Source: JALZKA01 sp963725035
GTDB lineage: Bacteria > Actinomycetota > Thermoleophilia > Solirubrobacterales > 70-9
DNA length: 64,000 nt
Direction of reading: 5' to 3'
NCBI GenBank assembly: GCA_963725035.1
Contig: CAVRWX010000001.1
Location: forward strand, 1 to 64,000
Shown piece after piece: positions 1 through 8,581 of this stretch. The number at the start of each line of letters is the position of its first letter. Positions within the stretch are counted from its first letter, which is position 1. The position numbers and the translations under genes were made by a program. The notes below the pieces were generated by a model, which searched no databases, had not been told where the DNA came from, and saw only the letters and a program-made list of their open reading frames with translations.

Positions 1-6
1 TGCCTA

Positions 7-80
7 TAGCGGGGGCAGGATTTGAACCTGCGACCTCCGGGTTATGAGCCCGGCGAGCTACCTGACTGCTCCACCCCGCG
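7..80 (-). tRNA. Initiator tRNA-Met (anticodon CAT)
   Basis: Reading the minus strand gives a full cloverleaf of 74 nt. The acceptor 5' strand CGCGGGG pairs with CCCCGCT, leaving a mismatch at position 1-72. The anticodon arm CCGGG-CTCATAA-CCCGG carries three stacked G-C pairs, and the T arm is GCAGG-TTCAAAT-CCTGC. The unpaired first position and the G-C run in the anticodon stem are the hallmarks of initiator tRNA. No 3' CCA is encoded (TAGGCA follows), so CCA must be added afterwards. Confidence 0.95.
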
Positions 81-107
81 GCGCACTTGAAACCGTAGCA
101 AGCGGGC

Positions 108-533
108 TCAGCCCAGACGCTTGATCTGGGCGGGGCGCAGGAGCGATACCAGCGTGCGGCCATCGACCGCGGCCAGGCCACCCTTCTTCATGTCGATCCG
201 CGCACCGGTGAGGTTGTAGACCGCGTGGGAGAAATCGGGCTCGTGGCCGACGAGGAGAACGTCGCCACGCCCGGCGGCGAGCGACTCGGGGTCGATTTCA
301 CCGCCCGAGAGCTCGTTCGCTTCCTCGGGCTCGATGCCCAGCGCCTCACAGGCGAGCTCCGCGGTCTGGACTGCCCGAACGCGGGGGCTCGTGAGGCACA
401 CGTCGATTTCAACGCCGAGCGCCGCGAGCGCCGCGCCGGCTGCGCGGGACTGGCGCTCGCCCTTCTCGGTCAGTGGCCGCGCGAAGTCGTCAGCCCCATC
501 CGCGGCGTCGCCATGGCGAAGGAACCAGATCAC
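108..533 (-). CDS. sixA: SixA-like phosphohistidine phosphatase (histidine phosphatase superfamily)
   Basis: The 141-residue protein has the histidine phosphatase signature: LRHGDA at residues 5-10 (catalytic RHG), SPRVRAVQTA at about 49-58 and VGHEPDF at about 95-101 with the second catalytic His. The length fits the SixA family, which removes phosphate from phosphohistidine on proteins; SixA itself acts on the HPt domain of ArcB, but no partner is visible here. The start is GTG at 533. The gene is divergent from the exopolyphosphatase gene with 56 bp between them. The exact substrate is inferred from family only. Confidence 0.8.
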   Translation of the reverse strand: MIWFLRHGDAADGADDFARPLTEKGERQSRAAGAALAALGVEIDVCLTSPRVRAVQTAELACEALGIEPEEANELSGGEIDPESLAAGRGDVLLVGHEPDFSHAVYNLTGARIDMKKGGLAAVDGRTLVSLLRPAQIKRLG

Positions 534-589
534 ACTCGCAGCCTAGAGCGCGCAGCCACCTCATTGGTTCACCACTACGCTCCGCTCAG

Positions 590-1510
590 ATGCGCGTTGC
601 AGTCGTCGATATGGGCTCGAATTCGACCCGCCTTCTGGTCGCGGACGTCGAGAGCGACGGGCGGATCACCGAGCTGGAGCGGCACTCGACCGTCACGCGC
701 CTCGGACGCGGCGTCGACACGTCATCGCAGCTCTCGAGCGAGGCGATCGAGGACGTCTGCAACACCGTCGGCGAGTACCTCGAGCTGATGGAGCCCCATC
801 ACCCGGATACGACGGTCGCGATCGCGACCTCGGCCGTCCGCGACGCCGAGAATCGCGGCGCGTTCTGCGGCGAGCTGCGCGAGCGTTTCGCGCTCGACGC
901 CCGTGTCCTCTCGGGCGACGACGAGGCTCGGCTGACCTATCTGGGCGTGATCCAAGGCCGGCCGCAGACAGACGATGTGCTCGTCGTCGACATCGGTGGC
1001 GGCTCCACGGAGCTGGTCATCGGCTCGGGGTCCGAGGTGTCTTTCCACGCTTCGCTCCAAGCCGGCACCGTCCGCCACACCGAGCGCCACATCGCCCACG
1101 ACCCGGCGGAGCAGGGCGAGCTCGAGTCGCTGGCCAACGACGTCCGCACGTTGATCGACGGCGTCCTCAAAGGATCCGACTTCGCCCACGCGCAGGCGGG
1201 CATCGGTGTGGCGGGGACTCCGACCTCACTCGCCGCGATCGACCAGGCGCTCGATCCCTACGACCCCGACGCGGTTCACGGCTCGAGGCTGTCGCTGGGT
1301 GCGATCCAGCGCATGTACTCGCAGCTTGCGGCGAAGACGCTGGAGGAGCGCCTGGAAGTGACCGGCCTTCACCCGGGCCGGGCGCCCACGATCGTGGCGG
1401 GGGTCGTGATCCTGATCCAGGTGATGCGCTGCTTCGGCCTGTCCGAGATCGAGGTGTCCGAGCACGACATCCTCTACGGCGCAGCGCTCGAGGCCGCCGG
1501 CGCGGCTTGA
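590..1510 (+). CDS. ppx: Exopolyphosphatase / guanosine pentaphosphate phosphatase (Ppx/GppA family)
   Basis: 306 residues. The N-terminus MRVAVVDMGSNSTRLLV is the ASKHA phosphate-binding loop of Ppx/GppA, and DIGGGSTELV at about 137-146 is the second phosphate loop. The family removes terminal phosphate from polyphosphate or from pppGpp. The frame is open further upstream to 473, but the conserved start of the family is the ATG at 590. At about 306 residues it is the short two-domain form without the C-terminal HD extension of E. coli Ppx. The stop overlaps the TTG start of the next gene. Conserved Actinobacteria such as M. tuberculosis carry a ppx near eno; here it lies in a different place. 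Confidence 0.9.
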   Translation: MRVAVVDMGSNSTRLLVADVESDGRITELERHSTVTRLGRGVDTSSQLSSEAIEDVCNTVGEYLELMEPHHPDTTVAIATSAVRDAENRGAFCGELRERFALDARVLSGDDEARLTYLGVIQGRPQTDDVLVVDIGGGSTELVIGSGSEVSFHASLQAGTVRHTERHIAHDPAEQGELESLANDVRTLIDGVLKGSDFAHAQAGIGVAGTPTSLAAIDQALDPYDPDAVHGSRLSLGAIQRMYSQLAAKTLEERLEVTGLHPGRAPTIVAGVVILIQVMRCFGLSEIEVSEHDILYGAALEAAGAA

Positions 1511-2604
1511 GCCGGCTCGCCCCGATCTACGCGGCGATCGCGATCTTCCCGCTGATCGCCGCCGGCGCCGCCCTGCCATACGTCGCGCTCCAGTACCGCC
1601 GCAATGGCGCGCTCGGCGCCGGCCAGCTCTTTCTCGCCGGGCTCTTCGGTCTCTACCTCGTGGGCCTTGCGTTCACCGTGGTCCTGCCCCTCCGCCCCGT
1701 CTCGCCCGAGTTCTGCGACGTCTTCGGCGTCAACGCGCGCCTCGACCCGTTCCACGTCTTCGACCATGTCAGCGCCGTTCGCCGGAGCGACGGCCTTCGA
1801 GCCGTCCTGCGGGATCCCGACGTTCAGGACCTGCCGCTGAACGTTCTTCTCTTCATCCCCCTGGGGATGTTCGTTCGCCATCTCCTCAACCGGGGCTTTC
1901 TCGCCACCGTCGCGATCGGGGCCGGGGTGTCGTTCTTCATCGAGCTGACCCAACTCACGGGCGACTGGGGCCTCTACCCATGCGCGTACCGCTACTTCTC
2001 GACTGCCGACCTGATCACGAACACGATCGGCGCGGGGATCGGTGCCTTTTGCGCTCCGCTCCTGGCGCTTATCCCCGGCCAGAGGACACCGACGACCCAG
2101 GCCGAGATAAGGAAGGTCACTCCTGGGCGACGCTTCCTTGCCGCGCTTTGCAATGTGGCGTTGATCGCCGCCGTCGGCTTCTTTCTCCTGGCTGCGTTCG
2201 GCCTTCTCCTCGACGCCACGCGCGGGCAGCTCTTCGTCTCGGAGAGCATCCGCTCCCAGGCGCTTCGGGCCTTCGCCCTCGTGCTGGTGCCCGGCACGGC
2301 GACCTTTCTCGCCATCCCGCTCCTGTGGCGGGGCCGAACCCCGGGCGAGTGGGCAGTGCTCCTGCGCCCCACGAACACGGGCCCCGGCTCGACGGCGCCC
2401 GACCCGATGGTCGTGGTCGCGCGGTTCGCGCTTGTCCAGGGACCGATGCTCCTCGCTGCCGCTGCGGGCGTCGCGGGATATGAGCCGGCGTGGATTGCTC
2501 TGACCGTCCTCGCCGTCGTGCAGATCGGCCTCGTCTGGAACGCGAAGGACTGGAACGGCGGCGCTGAGCTGCGCCTCGGTGTCGTCATCTCAGATTCCCG
2601 CTGA
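1507..2604 (+). CDS. VanZ-like membrane protein with C-terminal RDD-like domain
   Basis: 365 residues starting at a TTG that overlaps the ppx stop. The N-terminal half (residues about 1-195) has several hydrophobic segments and the VanZ-type blocks NVLLFIPLGMFVRHLL and FIELTQL, followed by TADLITNTIGAGIGA. The C-terminal part (about 205-350) has three or four membrane helices and the stretch RGRTPGEWAVLLRP, resembling an RDD domain. VanZ proteins confer teicoplanin tolerance in enterococci, but most homologues have no proven role. Translational coupling to ppx is evident from the 4-bp overlap. Function is otherwise unknown. Confidence 0.75.
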   Translation: MSRLAPIYAAIAIFPLIAAGAALPYVALQYRRNGALGAGQLFLAGLFGLYLVGLAFTVVLPLRPVSPEFCDVFGVNARLDPFHVFDHVSAVRRSDGLRAVLRDPDVQDLPLNVLLFIPLGMFVRHLLNRGFLATVAIGAGVSFFIELTQLTGDWGLYPCAYRYFSTADLITNTIGAGIGAFCAPLLALIPGQRTPTTQAEIRKVTPGRRFLAALCNVALIAAVGFFLLAAFGLLLDATRGQLFVSESIRSQALRAFALVLVPGTATFLAIPLLWRGRTPGEWAVLLRPTNTGPGSTAPDPMVVVARFALVQGPMLLAAAAGVAGYEPAWIALTVLAVVQIGLVWNAKDWNGGAELRLGVVISDSR

Positions 2605-2744
2605 AATTCCGCGCTTTGTTCTAGAATGTTCGGCAATCGGTAGCGGGACGCAATGGCTCGGGGACTTTTCGCAGGGGCGGCGGACCGTAAGACCGTGTGT
2701 CATCGACATGCGCACTTTTCTTTGCGCAGGAGGGTTCAAAACAC

Positions 2745-3324
2745 GTGAACATGATCCGTTCCAAAAAGCTGTGGGCAGGCACGCTCGCCACGGGCGCAGT
2801 TGCAGCACTCAGCCTCACACTCGTCACCTCGTCGGCTCCGGCTGACAACTCGAAGCTGGGTCTTGAGCCCGCGAAGATCAAGATGGTCTTTGACCCGCAA
2901 GGCGGTCCGCCCGCCTTCGTCGGCGACGAATCCGTCGCCTCCGGCCAGGACCTGAAGATCGTCAACGATTCGAAGCCGAAGGCAGATCGGTCCTCACACC
3001 TTCTCCCTGGTCGAGGAAGGCAGCTTGCCGACCACGAACAAGCAGATGAAGAAGTGCGCGAAGATCGAGCTTCCGGTCTGCGTGAACATCTTCAAGACGC
3101 ACGACGTCTCGAAGAAATTCGTCGTCAAGACGCCGGATGTCGACAAGGGCGAAAAGGGCTGGGACACCTCGTTCGACGACAACGACAAGGGCGACACCTG
3201 GTACACGGAGACCAAGAACGAGTCGGAGACTCGTACGGTCAACACTGCGCCCGGCTCGACGCTCTACTACTTCTGCATCGTCCATCCGGAGATGCAGGGT
3301 GCGATCGGCGTCACGTCGAGGTAG
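2745..3324 (+). CDS. Secreted cupredoxin (blue copper protein), frame broken once
   Basis: The sequence encodes a signal peptide (SKKLWAGTLATGAVAALSL), then a cupredoxin domain ending in YYFCIVHPEMQG, which supplies the Cys, His and Met ligands of a type 1 copper site; an upstream His is in HTFSLVEEG. The frame breaks at 2981-2982: removing one G from AAGGCAGAT restores SKPKQIGPHTFSLV and a single 192-residue protein. The span of 580 nt is 3n+1, consistent with one extra base. Start GTG 2745 lies 11 nt after AGGAGG (2728-2733); ATG 2751 is the alternative. It is followed after 3 nt by the multicopper oxidase, suggesting an electron-transfer partner. Break is probably a sequencing error, but a real pseudogene is possible. 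Confidence 0.75.
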
Positions 3325-3327
3325 TTG

Positions 3328-4941
3328 ATGGAAGCCGGTGACGAGCGACGTTTTCGCCGTCGCCGGTTCGTACTCGGAGCCGCTTCGGGCGCGGCCGCGC
3401 TGGCACTGCCGGCGTGGCTGCGCCCGACGGGCGGCCCCTCGCTTGACGCCGCCGTAGCCGCGTCCGTCGAGCCGTACTCGCGCAAGCTCCCGATCCCGCG
3501 CGAGCTGACCGGTTCCAACCTGACCATCCCCATCGAGCCGGCCGAGGTGAAGATCCTCCCCGGCCGCAAGACGAAGATGTGGACGTACGACGGGACCTTC
3601 CCGGGACCGACGATCCGCCGCCCCTCGGGCGAGCGCACGACGGTGAAGTTCAAGCACCGACTACCGAAGAAGGCCGGCGAGCTGACCGTCCACCTCCACG
3701 GCGCGCACACCCGCTCGAAGGACGACGGACAGCCCGGGGGCCTCACCGATTCGCAGCCGCGCTCGTTCTTTTGCGACATCTCCCCCGGGCTCTCCGAGCG
3801 CGAATCCGGCAACGACGTTCTGATCAAGCCGGGCTCGGAGCGCGAGTACCGCTACGACTTCACCGAGGACGGCGCCGACGAGCGCGCCGCGATGCACTGG
3901 TACCACGATCACCGCCTCGACCGCACCGGTGAGAACGTCTGGCGCGGCCTCGCCGGCATGTGGATAACCGAGGACGCGGTCGACCTCGCACTTCCGCTTC
4001 CCCGCGGCGACCGCGACCTGCCGCTGATGATCGCCGACCGGGACTTCGACTCGAAGAACCAGCTGAAGGACCCCTTTGACCACCTGATCCCTCCTCACGA
4101 CGGCGCCCAGGGAAAGCACGTCCTGGTGAACGGCGCAGTGCTGCCCTACCACCAGGTCTCGGCGCAGCGCCACCGCATCCGGATCCTGAACGCATCGAAC
4201 TTCCGCGCCTACAACCTCTCCTTCGAAGGCCCGTCAGCGCCGCCCATGGCCCAGATCGCAACCGAGTCGGGGCTCATGCCCGAGGCGCTGGCAAGGGACA
4301 AGATCCTCCTCGGTCCCGGCGAGCGCGCCGAGGTGATCGTGGACTTCGCCGCCGCCCAGGGCGAGAACCTGGTCCTTCGAAGCGGACCGCGCGAGGACGG
4401 CGAGAACGCGCTCGGCTCGAAGCCGTACAACGGCGCGATCATGCAGTTCCGCGTCGCCGACGAGACGCTCGCGGACGAGACCGCCGAGCCTCAGGACCTC
4501 GACTTGCCGCCGCTTCCCGCCTGGACTCAGACCGTAAACGCCGGCAGCCCGATCGATTTCGACTGGAACGTCTCGGGAGGATTTGCGGGCAACCCTTGGC
4601 GGATCAACGGCAAGACGTTCAATCCGGCCAAGGTCGAGACCAAGCCCGAGCTGGGATCGGTCGTCGTTTGGAGGATCTCGAACAACACCACCGTCGCCCA
4701 CATGATGCATCCGCACCACACCGACTGGTACGCGCTCGAGCGCCGCAACGGATCAGACCCGCCGGTTCCTCCTCCCCCCGAAGAGGACTGCCTCAAGGAG
4801 ACCTTCTTCCTGGACCCGTTCGAGTCGATCACGATCGCGGGCAAGGTCTCGGACTACACGGGCAAGTTCGTCATGCACTGCCACATGCTCGACCACGAGG
4901 ACCACGGCCTCATGAGCCAGTTCGAAGTCGTCGCGCCCTAG
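3328..4941 (+). CDS. Multicopper oxidase with Tat signal
   Basis: 537 residues. A twin-arginine signal (RRRRFVLGAASGAAALALPA) starts at about residue 10, so the folded enzyme is exported by Tat. Copper motifs appear in the expected order: HLHGAHT (about 122), HWYHDH (about 190), HPHHTDW near 460, and HCHMLDHEDHGLM near the C-terminus, which carries the type 1 Cys and the trinuclear His residues. It belongs to the laccase / CotA / FtsP-like superfamily; the substrate cannot be told from sequence (metal ions, phenols or bilirubin-like compounds are all possible). ATG 3328 lies just after the cupredoxin stop; a TTG lies at 3325. The stop overlaps the convergent GNAT stop. Confidence 0.93.
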   Translation: MEAGDERRFRRRRFVLGAASGAAALALPAWLRPTGGPSLDAAVAASVEPYSRKLPIPRELTGSNLTIPIEPAEVKILPGRKTKMWTYDGTFPGPTIRRPSGERTTVKFKHRLPKKAGELTVHLHGAHTRSKDDGQPGGLTDSQPRSFFCDISPGLSERESGNDVLIKPGSEREYRYDFTEDGADERAAMHWYHDHRLDRTGENVWRGLAGMWITEDAVDLALPLPRGDRDLPLMIADRDFDSKNQLKDPFDHLIPPHDGAQGKHVLVNGAVLPYHQVSAQRHRIRILNASNFRAYNLSFEGPSAPPMAQIATESGLMPEALARDKILLGPGERAEVIVDFAAAQGENLVLRSGPREDGENALGSKPYNGAIMQFRVADETLADETAEPQDLDLPPLPAWTQTVNAGSPIDFDWNVSGGFAGNPWRINGKTFNPAKVETKPELGSVVVWRISNNTTVAHMMHPHHTDWYALERRNGSDPPVPPPPEEDCLKETFFLDPFESITIAGKVSDYTGKFVMHCHMLDHEDHGLMSQFEVVAP

Positions 4942-5384
4942 AGCTCGAGCTCGTATTCCTTGTAGTCGCCCGCGACGCCGCCGACCCGGTCATAGACGGT
5001 CTGGGCGCGCACGTTGTCGTGGGCCGTGTACCAGAGGATGTTAGGCGCGCCGTGCTTACGCGCGACGTCGGCCACGGACTTGATCAGCGCGTCCGCGTAC
5101 CCGCCGCCCCTGGCATCGGGGTGGACGAAGAGATCGTCCATCAGGACGATCTTCTTGCCGCGAAGGCTCGACCACTTCCAGTCGTTGTTGGCGAACCCGA
5201 CGACCTTGCCCTCGTCATCCGTTGCAACAAGGAGATATGCCTCGTCTTCGGGAAGGGCGATGACCTCGCGCAGCATGACCTCGACATCCGCGTCATCAGG
5301 GTCCGACTCGTAGAAGTCGAAGTAACCCCGATAAAGCGGCATGAGCGCGGGGATGTCCTCGACCGTCGCTTCGCGAATCTCCAT
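4938..5384 (-). CDS. GNAT-family N-acetyltransferase
   Basis: 148 residues with the GNAT fold: acidic N-terminal part, LLVATDDEGKVVGFA (beta strand 4), LMDDLFVHPDARGGGYADALI (acetyl-CoA pyrophosphate loop, here ARGGGYAD rather than the canonical RGxGxG/A), and a C-terminal VYDRVGG segment. The substrate is unknown. It lies 9 nt downstream of the MarR-type regulator on the same strand, so the two probably form an operon divergent from the ABC exporter. This suggests, but does not show, a role in resistance to a small molecule. Confidence 0.85.
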   Translation of the reverse strand: MEIREATVEDIPALMPLYRGYFDFYESDPDDADVEVMLREVIALPEDEAYLLVATDDEGKVVGFANNDWKWSSLRGKKIVLMDDLFVHPDARGGGYADALIKSVADVARKHGAPNILWYTAHDNVRAQTVYDRVGGVAGDYKEYELEL

Positions 5385-5393
5385 ACGGAAGTT

Positions 5394-5816
5394 CTACCGG
5401 TCGAGCGCGCGGCGAAGGATGTCGCGGAGTGCCTTCTGGTCAGCGACGGAAAGCTTCGTGATTGCCTCCGGCGGCTCAGCGATGCGGCGCTCCATTTCCT
5501 CCCGGACCCCCGCGCCCTCCTCGGTGAGCTCGATCAGCTTCACCCGGCGATCCCCCTCAGCCGAAGTGCGGCGCACGAGGCCCCGTTCCTCCATTCGGTC
5601 GACGATGCCGGTCATGTTCGAGTTGTCGCAGTGCATCATCGCCGCCAGCTCGCCCATCGGGCGCGGCTGATCGAGGAACCGGAGCACGATCCCCTGCGGG
5701 GGCGAGAGCATCAGATCCTGGCCGGCACTCATGATCTTCGGCCGGCCGTGCTTGAAGAAGAGCTCGGTGGCGGCGCCCCATGCCTCAGCTGCCACGCTTG
5801 TCGTCCGAGAGTTCAT
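5394..5816 (-). CDS. MarR-family transcriptional regulator
   Basis: 140 residues. The winged helix-turn-helix is seen in PPQGIVLRFLDQPRPMGELA (helices 2-3), MHCDNSNMTGIVDRMEERGLV (recognition helix) and RRTSAEGDRRVKLIELTEEG (wing). The frame is open to 5891, but the ATG at 5816 gives the usual MarR length and avoids overlapping the operator. It is divergent from an ABC exporter operon, and a MarR-type operator lies between them. By family logic it represses the exporter and its own operon until a ligand binds. Confidence 0.92.
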   Translation of the reverse strand: MNSRTTSVAAEAWGAATELFFKHGRPKIMSAGQDLMLSPPQGIVLRFLDQPRPMGELAAMMHCDNSNMTGIVDRMEERGLVRRTSAEGDRRVKLIELTEEGAGVREEMERRIAEPPEAITKLSVADQKALRDILRRALDR

Positions 5817-5845
5817 TGAGGAGGATGATACTCTAGATTCCAGAT

Positions 5846-5862
5846 AGTTGACTTCATCAACT
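5846..5862. promoter_or_regulatory. MarR-type operator between marR and the ABC exporter
   Basis: The 59-bp divergent intergenic region contains AGTTGA-cttca-TCAACT, a perfect 6-bp inverted repeat with 5-bp spacer. This matches the general shape of MarR-family operators. It lies 13 nt upstream of the exporter ATG and 29 nt upstream of the marR ATG, so a bound dimer would block both genes. The site is seen directly; the binding is inferred. Confidence 0.65.
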
Positions 5863-5875
5863 TCCTGAGGAGTAC

Positions 5876-6898
5876 ATGACCCCACAAGCACACGACAACG
5901 GAATTGAAGTCGAGGCCCTGGTCCGGGAGTTCAAGAAGGGCCCGCGCGCCGTAGACGGGATCGACCTCGAGGTGAAGCCCGGCGAGATCTACGGCTTCCT
6001 CGGCCCCAACGGCGCCGGCAAGTCGACCACGGTCCACATGCTCACGACCCTCCTTCCTCCCACCGCGGGCACCGCCCGGGTCGCGGGGTACGACGTGGTG
6101 CGAGAAGGCCCCGACGTTCGCGACTCGATCGGCGTCGCGCTCCAGGAGGCGGCGCTCGACCCGTTCCTCACCGCCCGCGAGCACATGCGCCTTCAGGCCG
6201 GCATGCACGGCCTGACCAAGGCCGACTCGCAGCGCCGCGGCGACGAGCTGATCGAACGGGTCGGCTTGGCGGAAGCAGCGGGGCGGAAGGTCGGCGGCTA
6301 CTCGGGCGGCATGAAGCGGCGCCTCGACCTCGCGCTCGCGCTCGTGCACGAGCCACGGGTTCTCTTCCTCGACGAGCCGACCACGGGCCTGGACGTTCAG
6401 AGCCGCACCGCTCTTTGGGACGAGGTGACACGCCTTTCGCGCCAGCACGGGGTCACTGTGTTCCTTACCACCCAGTATCTGGAGGAGGCCGATGCGCTCG
6501 CCCAGCGCGTGGGCATCATCGACACCGGCCGGATCGTCGCCGAGGGCACGCCCGATTCGCTCAAGGCAGAGATCGGCAGGCCGACCGTCGAGGCGATCCC
6601 CTCCAACGAGGGCGACCTTGAGCGCATGGAGCGCGTCTTCGAGCAATTCGGTGAAAAGGCGCCGGCGGCACTCGGGGCCGTGGGCGTGCGCCTGCGCGAA
6701 GGCGCGGAGGAGCTCGCCCCCGTTGTCAGGGCGCTCGACGCGGAAAACATTCCCGTGCACAACCTCGAGATCCACGCGCCGACTCTCGACGACGTCTTTC
6801 TGGCGAAGACCGGCAAGCGACTTGAGGGCGCCGACGCAGGCGAGGAGGAAGCTGCGGAGCCGCGGACCACGGGCGAGATGGAGGCGGTGGGCGCTTGA
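5876..6898 (+). CDS. ABC transporter ATP-binding protein, drug-export (DrrA) type
   Basis: 340 residues. Walker A is GPNGAGKST (about 43-51), the signature is YSGGMKRRLDLA (about 143), Walker B with catalytic Glu is LFLDEPTTGLD (about 163), and the switch His lies in FLTTQYLEEADAL. The roughly 90-residue C-terminal extension is typical of DrrA/CcmA-like exporters that resist anthracyclines and other drugs. A GAGGAG ribosome site lies just before ATG 5876. It overlaps the first permease by 4 bp and is probably controlled by the divergent MarR protein. Confidence 0.93.
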   Translation: MTPQAHDNGIEVEALVREFKKGPRAVDGIDLEVKPGEIYGFLGPNGAGKSTTVHMLTTLLPPTAGTARVAGYDVVREGPDVRDSIGVALQEAALDPFLTAREHMRLQAGMHGLTKADSQRRGDELIERVGLAEAAGRKVGGYSGGMKRRLDLALALVHEPRVLFLDEPTTGLDVQSRTALWDEVTRLSRQHGVTVFLTTQYLEEADALAQRVGIIDTGRIVAEGTPDSLKAEIGRPTVEAIPSNEGDLERMERVFEQFGEKAPAALGAVGVRLREGAEELAPVVRALDAENIPVHNLEIHAPTLDDVFLAKTGKRLEGADAGEEEAAEPRTTGEMEAVGA

Positions 6899-7710
6899 CC
6901 ACGGCCGCTGCCACCGTCGAGGCGCCACGGATCCACACCGGCACACTTGTCCAGGTCGGGCACCTGGCTCGCCGCTCGATCATCCGTACGGCCCGCCAAC
7001 CCGCGGTCGTCGTGACGAGCATGATCTTCCCCCTCTTCCTGCTCGCGATCAACTCGTCCGGGCTAGCGGCGGCGACGAACCTGCCCGGCTTCCCGACCGA
7101 CTCTTATCTCACCTTCGCGCTCGGCCTCACCTTCATGCAGGGCGCGCTGTTCGCGACGATGGGCTCGGGGCAGTCGATCGCCGAGGACATCGAGCGCGGG
7201 TTCTTCAACCGACTGCAGCTGACGCCTCTGCACGGGCCGGCGCTGATCGCGGGCCAGCTCGCCGGGACGTTGGTCCTCGGCGTCACTCAAGGCGTCGTCT
7301 TCCTCACCGTCGGCCTCGCCTTCGGCGCCGACTTCGCAGCCGGGGCCCTGGGGATCCTTGTGATGTTCGCGCTGGCAATGGTGATCTCGGTGGCGTTTGG
7401 GTCGCTCGGCATGGCGGTCGGCCTACGGACCGGGAACGCGGAGAAGGTCCAGGGCGTGTTCCCGCTCATGTTCGTGCTCCTCTTTCTCTCCTCGGGCGCG
7501 CTCCCGCGCAACCTTCTCGAGCGCGACTGGTTCCACGCCATCGCGACCGTCAACCCGGTGAGCTACATCATCGAGGCGTACCGGAGCCTTCTGATCACGG
7601 GCTGGGACGGCGAGGCGCTTGCCCTCGGCTTCGGCGTCGGCTTCGCGATCCTCGCGATCGGCATCTGGGCCGCCACCGCGGCGCTTCGAACTCGAATGGA
7701 GCGCACCTGA
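6895..7710 (+). CDS. ABC-2 type permease (DrrB-like), first of two
   Basis: 271 residues with six predicted membrane helices and the ABC-2 permease pattern, including an N-terminal amphipathic part, IAEDIERGFFNRLQLTPL (the coupling-helix region) and NPVSYIIEAYRSLLITG near the C-terminus. TTG 6895 overlaps the ATPase stop, and the stop overlaps the ATG of the second permease, so the three genes are translated as one unit. It is expected to form a heterodimer with the next gene product. Confidence 0.9.
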   Translation: MTTAAATVEAPRIHTGTLVQVGHLARRSIIRTARQPAVVVTSMIFPLFLLAINSSGLAAATNLPGFPTDSYLTFALGLTFMQGALFATMGSGQSIAEDIERGFFNRLQLTPLHGPALIAGQLAGTLVLGVTQGVVFLTVGLAFGADFAAGALGILVMFALAMVISVAFGSLGMAVGLRTGNAEKVQGVFPLMFVLLFLSSGALPRNLLERDWFHAIATVNPVSYIIEAYRSLLITGWDGEALALGFGVGFAILAIGIWAATAALRTRMERT

Positions 7711-8520
7711 TGAACCCCACGACTCCACCGGCACCTGTTGGTGCTCATCTGATCATTCGACACGCCCGCGCCTCCTGGGCGATCGCCTGGCGCCTTCTCT
7801 ACAAGATGCTCCGCAACCCGGCGTTCCTCCTGCCGTCGATGCTGATGCCGGTCTTCTTCTTCACGGCGTTCGCAGGCGGGCTTGTTGCCGTCTCTAACTC
7901 GCCCGGCTTCGACTACCCGAGCTACACGACGTTCCAGTATGTCTTCGTCCTGATCCAGTCGGCGGTCTTCGGCGGCGTCTTCGCCGGCTTCTCGATCGCC
8001 GCGGACTTCGAATCGGGGTTCGCTCGGCGCCTGATGCTTGGCACCCGTGGCCGCTCGGCGCTCGTCATCGGCTACACGATCTCGGCGCTGGCGCGGGCCT
8101 TCATCGTCTGGGGCGTCGTGACGGTCATCGCCCTCCTCGCCGGGGCCGAGGTGACCGGCTCGGGGCTCGACATCACCGAGACGATCTCGGTCGCGATGCT
8201 CACCAACATCGCCGCCCTCCTGTTCTCATGCGGTGTCGCCATGCGCATGAGGACGATGCAGGCGGCGCCGCTCATCCAGCTTCCCGCCTTCCTCCTCATC
8301 TTCACGGCGCCCGTTTACGTGCCGCGCGAGCTCCTCGAAGGATGGGTCGCGTTCGTGTCGGACTTCAACCCGCTCACCGCGGTGCTCGAGGCCTCGCGCC
8401 AGTGGGTGATCGGCGGCTCCCCCGAGGCGCTGCTCGCCTACGGCGCGGCGCTGCGGGCTTGCCGTTCTGATGGGCGTCTGGGCCATCACCGGCCTGCGGC
8501 GCGCCGAGCGCGCGATCTAG
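7710..8520 (+). CDS. ABC-2 type permease, second of two; frame broken near the C-terminus
   Basis: The frame from ATG 7710 encodes a paralogue of the previous permease (FESGFARRLMLGTRGR coupling region, FNPLTAVLEASRQWVIGG). At about 8451-8456 the frame is lost; continuing in the next frame gives GLAVLMGVWAITGLRRAERA and a stop at 8518-8520, the expected last helix and positively charged tail. The span is 3n+1 nt, so one extra base (in CTGCGGGCTT) explains it. I read this as a sequencing indel or a recent mutation in an otherwise intact gene of 269 codons. Confidence 0.8.
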
Positions 8521-8539
8521 GCCTAAGCCGAAACGCAAA

Positions 8540-8570
8540 CGGCCGCCGCCCGAGGAGCGGGCGACGGCCG
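8540..8570. terminator. Hairpin between convergent genes, probable bidirectional terminator
   Basis: The arms CGGCCGCCGCCCG (8540-8552) and CGGGCGACGGCCG (8558-8570) pair over 13 positions with one G-T wobble and a 5-nt loop. On the minus strand the stem is followed by TTTGCGTTT, a weak T-rich tail. It sits between the stop of the exporter operon and the stop of the convergent secreted-protein gene. Confidence 0.6.
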
Positions 8571-8581
8571 AAAGCTTGCGG

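Noticed and set aside
225..788. Plus-strand frame overlapping sixA and ppx
   Set aside because: Antisense to sixA and out of frame with ppx, both of which have clear motifs.
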